A stretch of DNA of 5,132 nucleotides from positions 1 through 5,132 of the forward strand of contig JAYWHK010000019.1 in NCBI GenBank assembly GCA_043777755.1, written 5' to 3'. The translations under genes were made by a program, and so were the position numbers. This document shows positions 5,051-5,132 of the stretch, piece after piece. Source of the DNA: CANHEE01 sp043777755. GTDB taxonomy: Bacteria; Bacteroidota; Bacteroidia; Chitinophagales; Saprospiraceae. Numbering within the stretch: the first letter of the stretch is position 1; each line of letters opens with the position of its first letter. The notes beneath the pieces are model-generated. The model ran no database searches. It was not told the DNA's origin and worked only from the letters and a program-made list of their open reading frames with translations.

Positions 5051-5110
5051 TTAAATGGCTAACGAATTAAGACTTACAAGGCTTACCATTATAAGACCAC
5101 TTAAATGGCT
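5046..5110. repeat. Direct repeats at the broken end of the integrase
   Basis: GACCATTAAATGGCT (5046-5060) and GACCACTTAAATGGCT (5095-5110) differ by one inserted C, and start 49 bases apart. The first copy contains the palindrome CCATTAAATGG and lies exactly where integrase similarity ends. They may be the edge of an inserted element, an attachment site or the scar of a deletion. The stretch 5054-5132 shows no gene. Confidence 0.5.
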
Positions 5111-5132
5111 TGGCTAAAACAGTATTAAAGTA

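Overview
The window looks like low-GC Bacteroidota DNA, probably from a Cytophagales-like bacterium. The support is an ELWxxDGT-repeat exported protein with a type IX secretion (T9SS) sorting-domain remnant, a Bacteroidota-style tyrosine recombinase, weak Shine-Dalgarno signals, and a TAnnTTTG-type promoter box. All four convincing genes lie on the minus strand, so transcription runs from the right edge to the left.

Layout, right to left. From 5132 to 5047 there is non-integrase sequence with a repeated 15-16 bp motif. From about 5047 to 4295 lies a tyrosine recombinase with an intact catalytic domain but no complete N-terminal part, followed directly by a strong bidirectional terminator (4262-4293). 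The gap 3956-4294 holds a hairpin, three TTTGCG repeats in 10-bp phase, a promoter and an operator-like inverted repeat. A small helix-turn-helix/excisionase-like protein occupies 3641-3955. The gap 3509-3640 holds two inverted hairpins resembling a REP pair (REPIN). The gene at 2279-3508 encodes a putative replication initiator. The gap 1669-2278 has no gene but contains several inverted repeats. A secreted ELWxxDGT-repeat protein fills 85-1668, and its C-terminal sorting signal looks broken.

The most interesting object is the 409-aa gene at 2279-3508. It has an N-terminal winged-helix-like domain, then a linker built from 11 copies of a 19-bp palindrome, TGTATCA(A/G)TTTTTGATACA, spaced 42 or 33 bp start to start. 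Next come a stretch of about 7% GC with a 13-bp perfect inverted repeat, and a C-terminal domain that resembles DnaA domain I or the DnaX tau C-terminus. This is the plan of the phage lambda O gene, where the origin (iterons plus AT-rich region) lies inside the initiator gene. One iteron is inverted, so it encodes VSIFDT rather than VSKIDT, and synonymous positions in the iterons never vary. Both facts suggest selection on the DNA rather than on the peptide.

Taken together, recombinase, small HTH protein and initiator with an internal origin look like the core of an integrated, self-replicating mobile element (phage-plasmid or integrative element), possibly now decayed at the recombinase end. 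Its boundaries cannot be fixed from this window.
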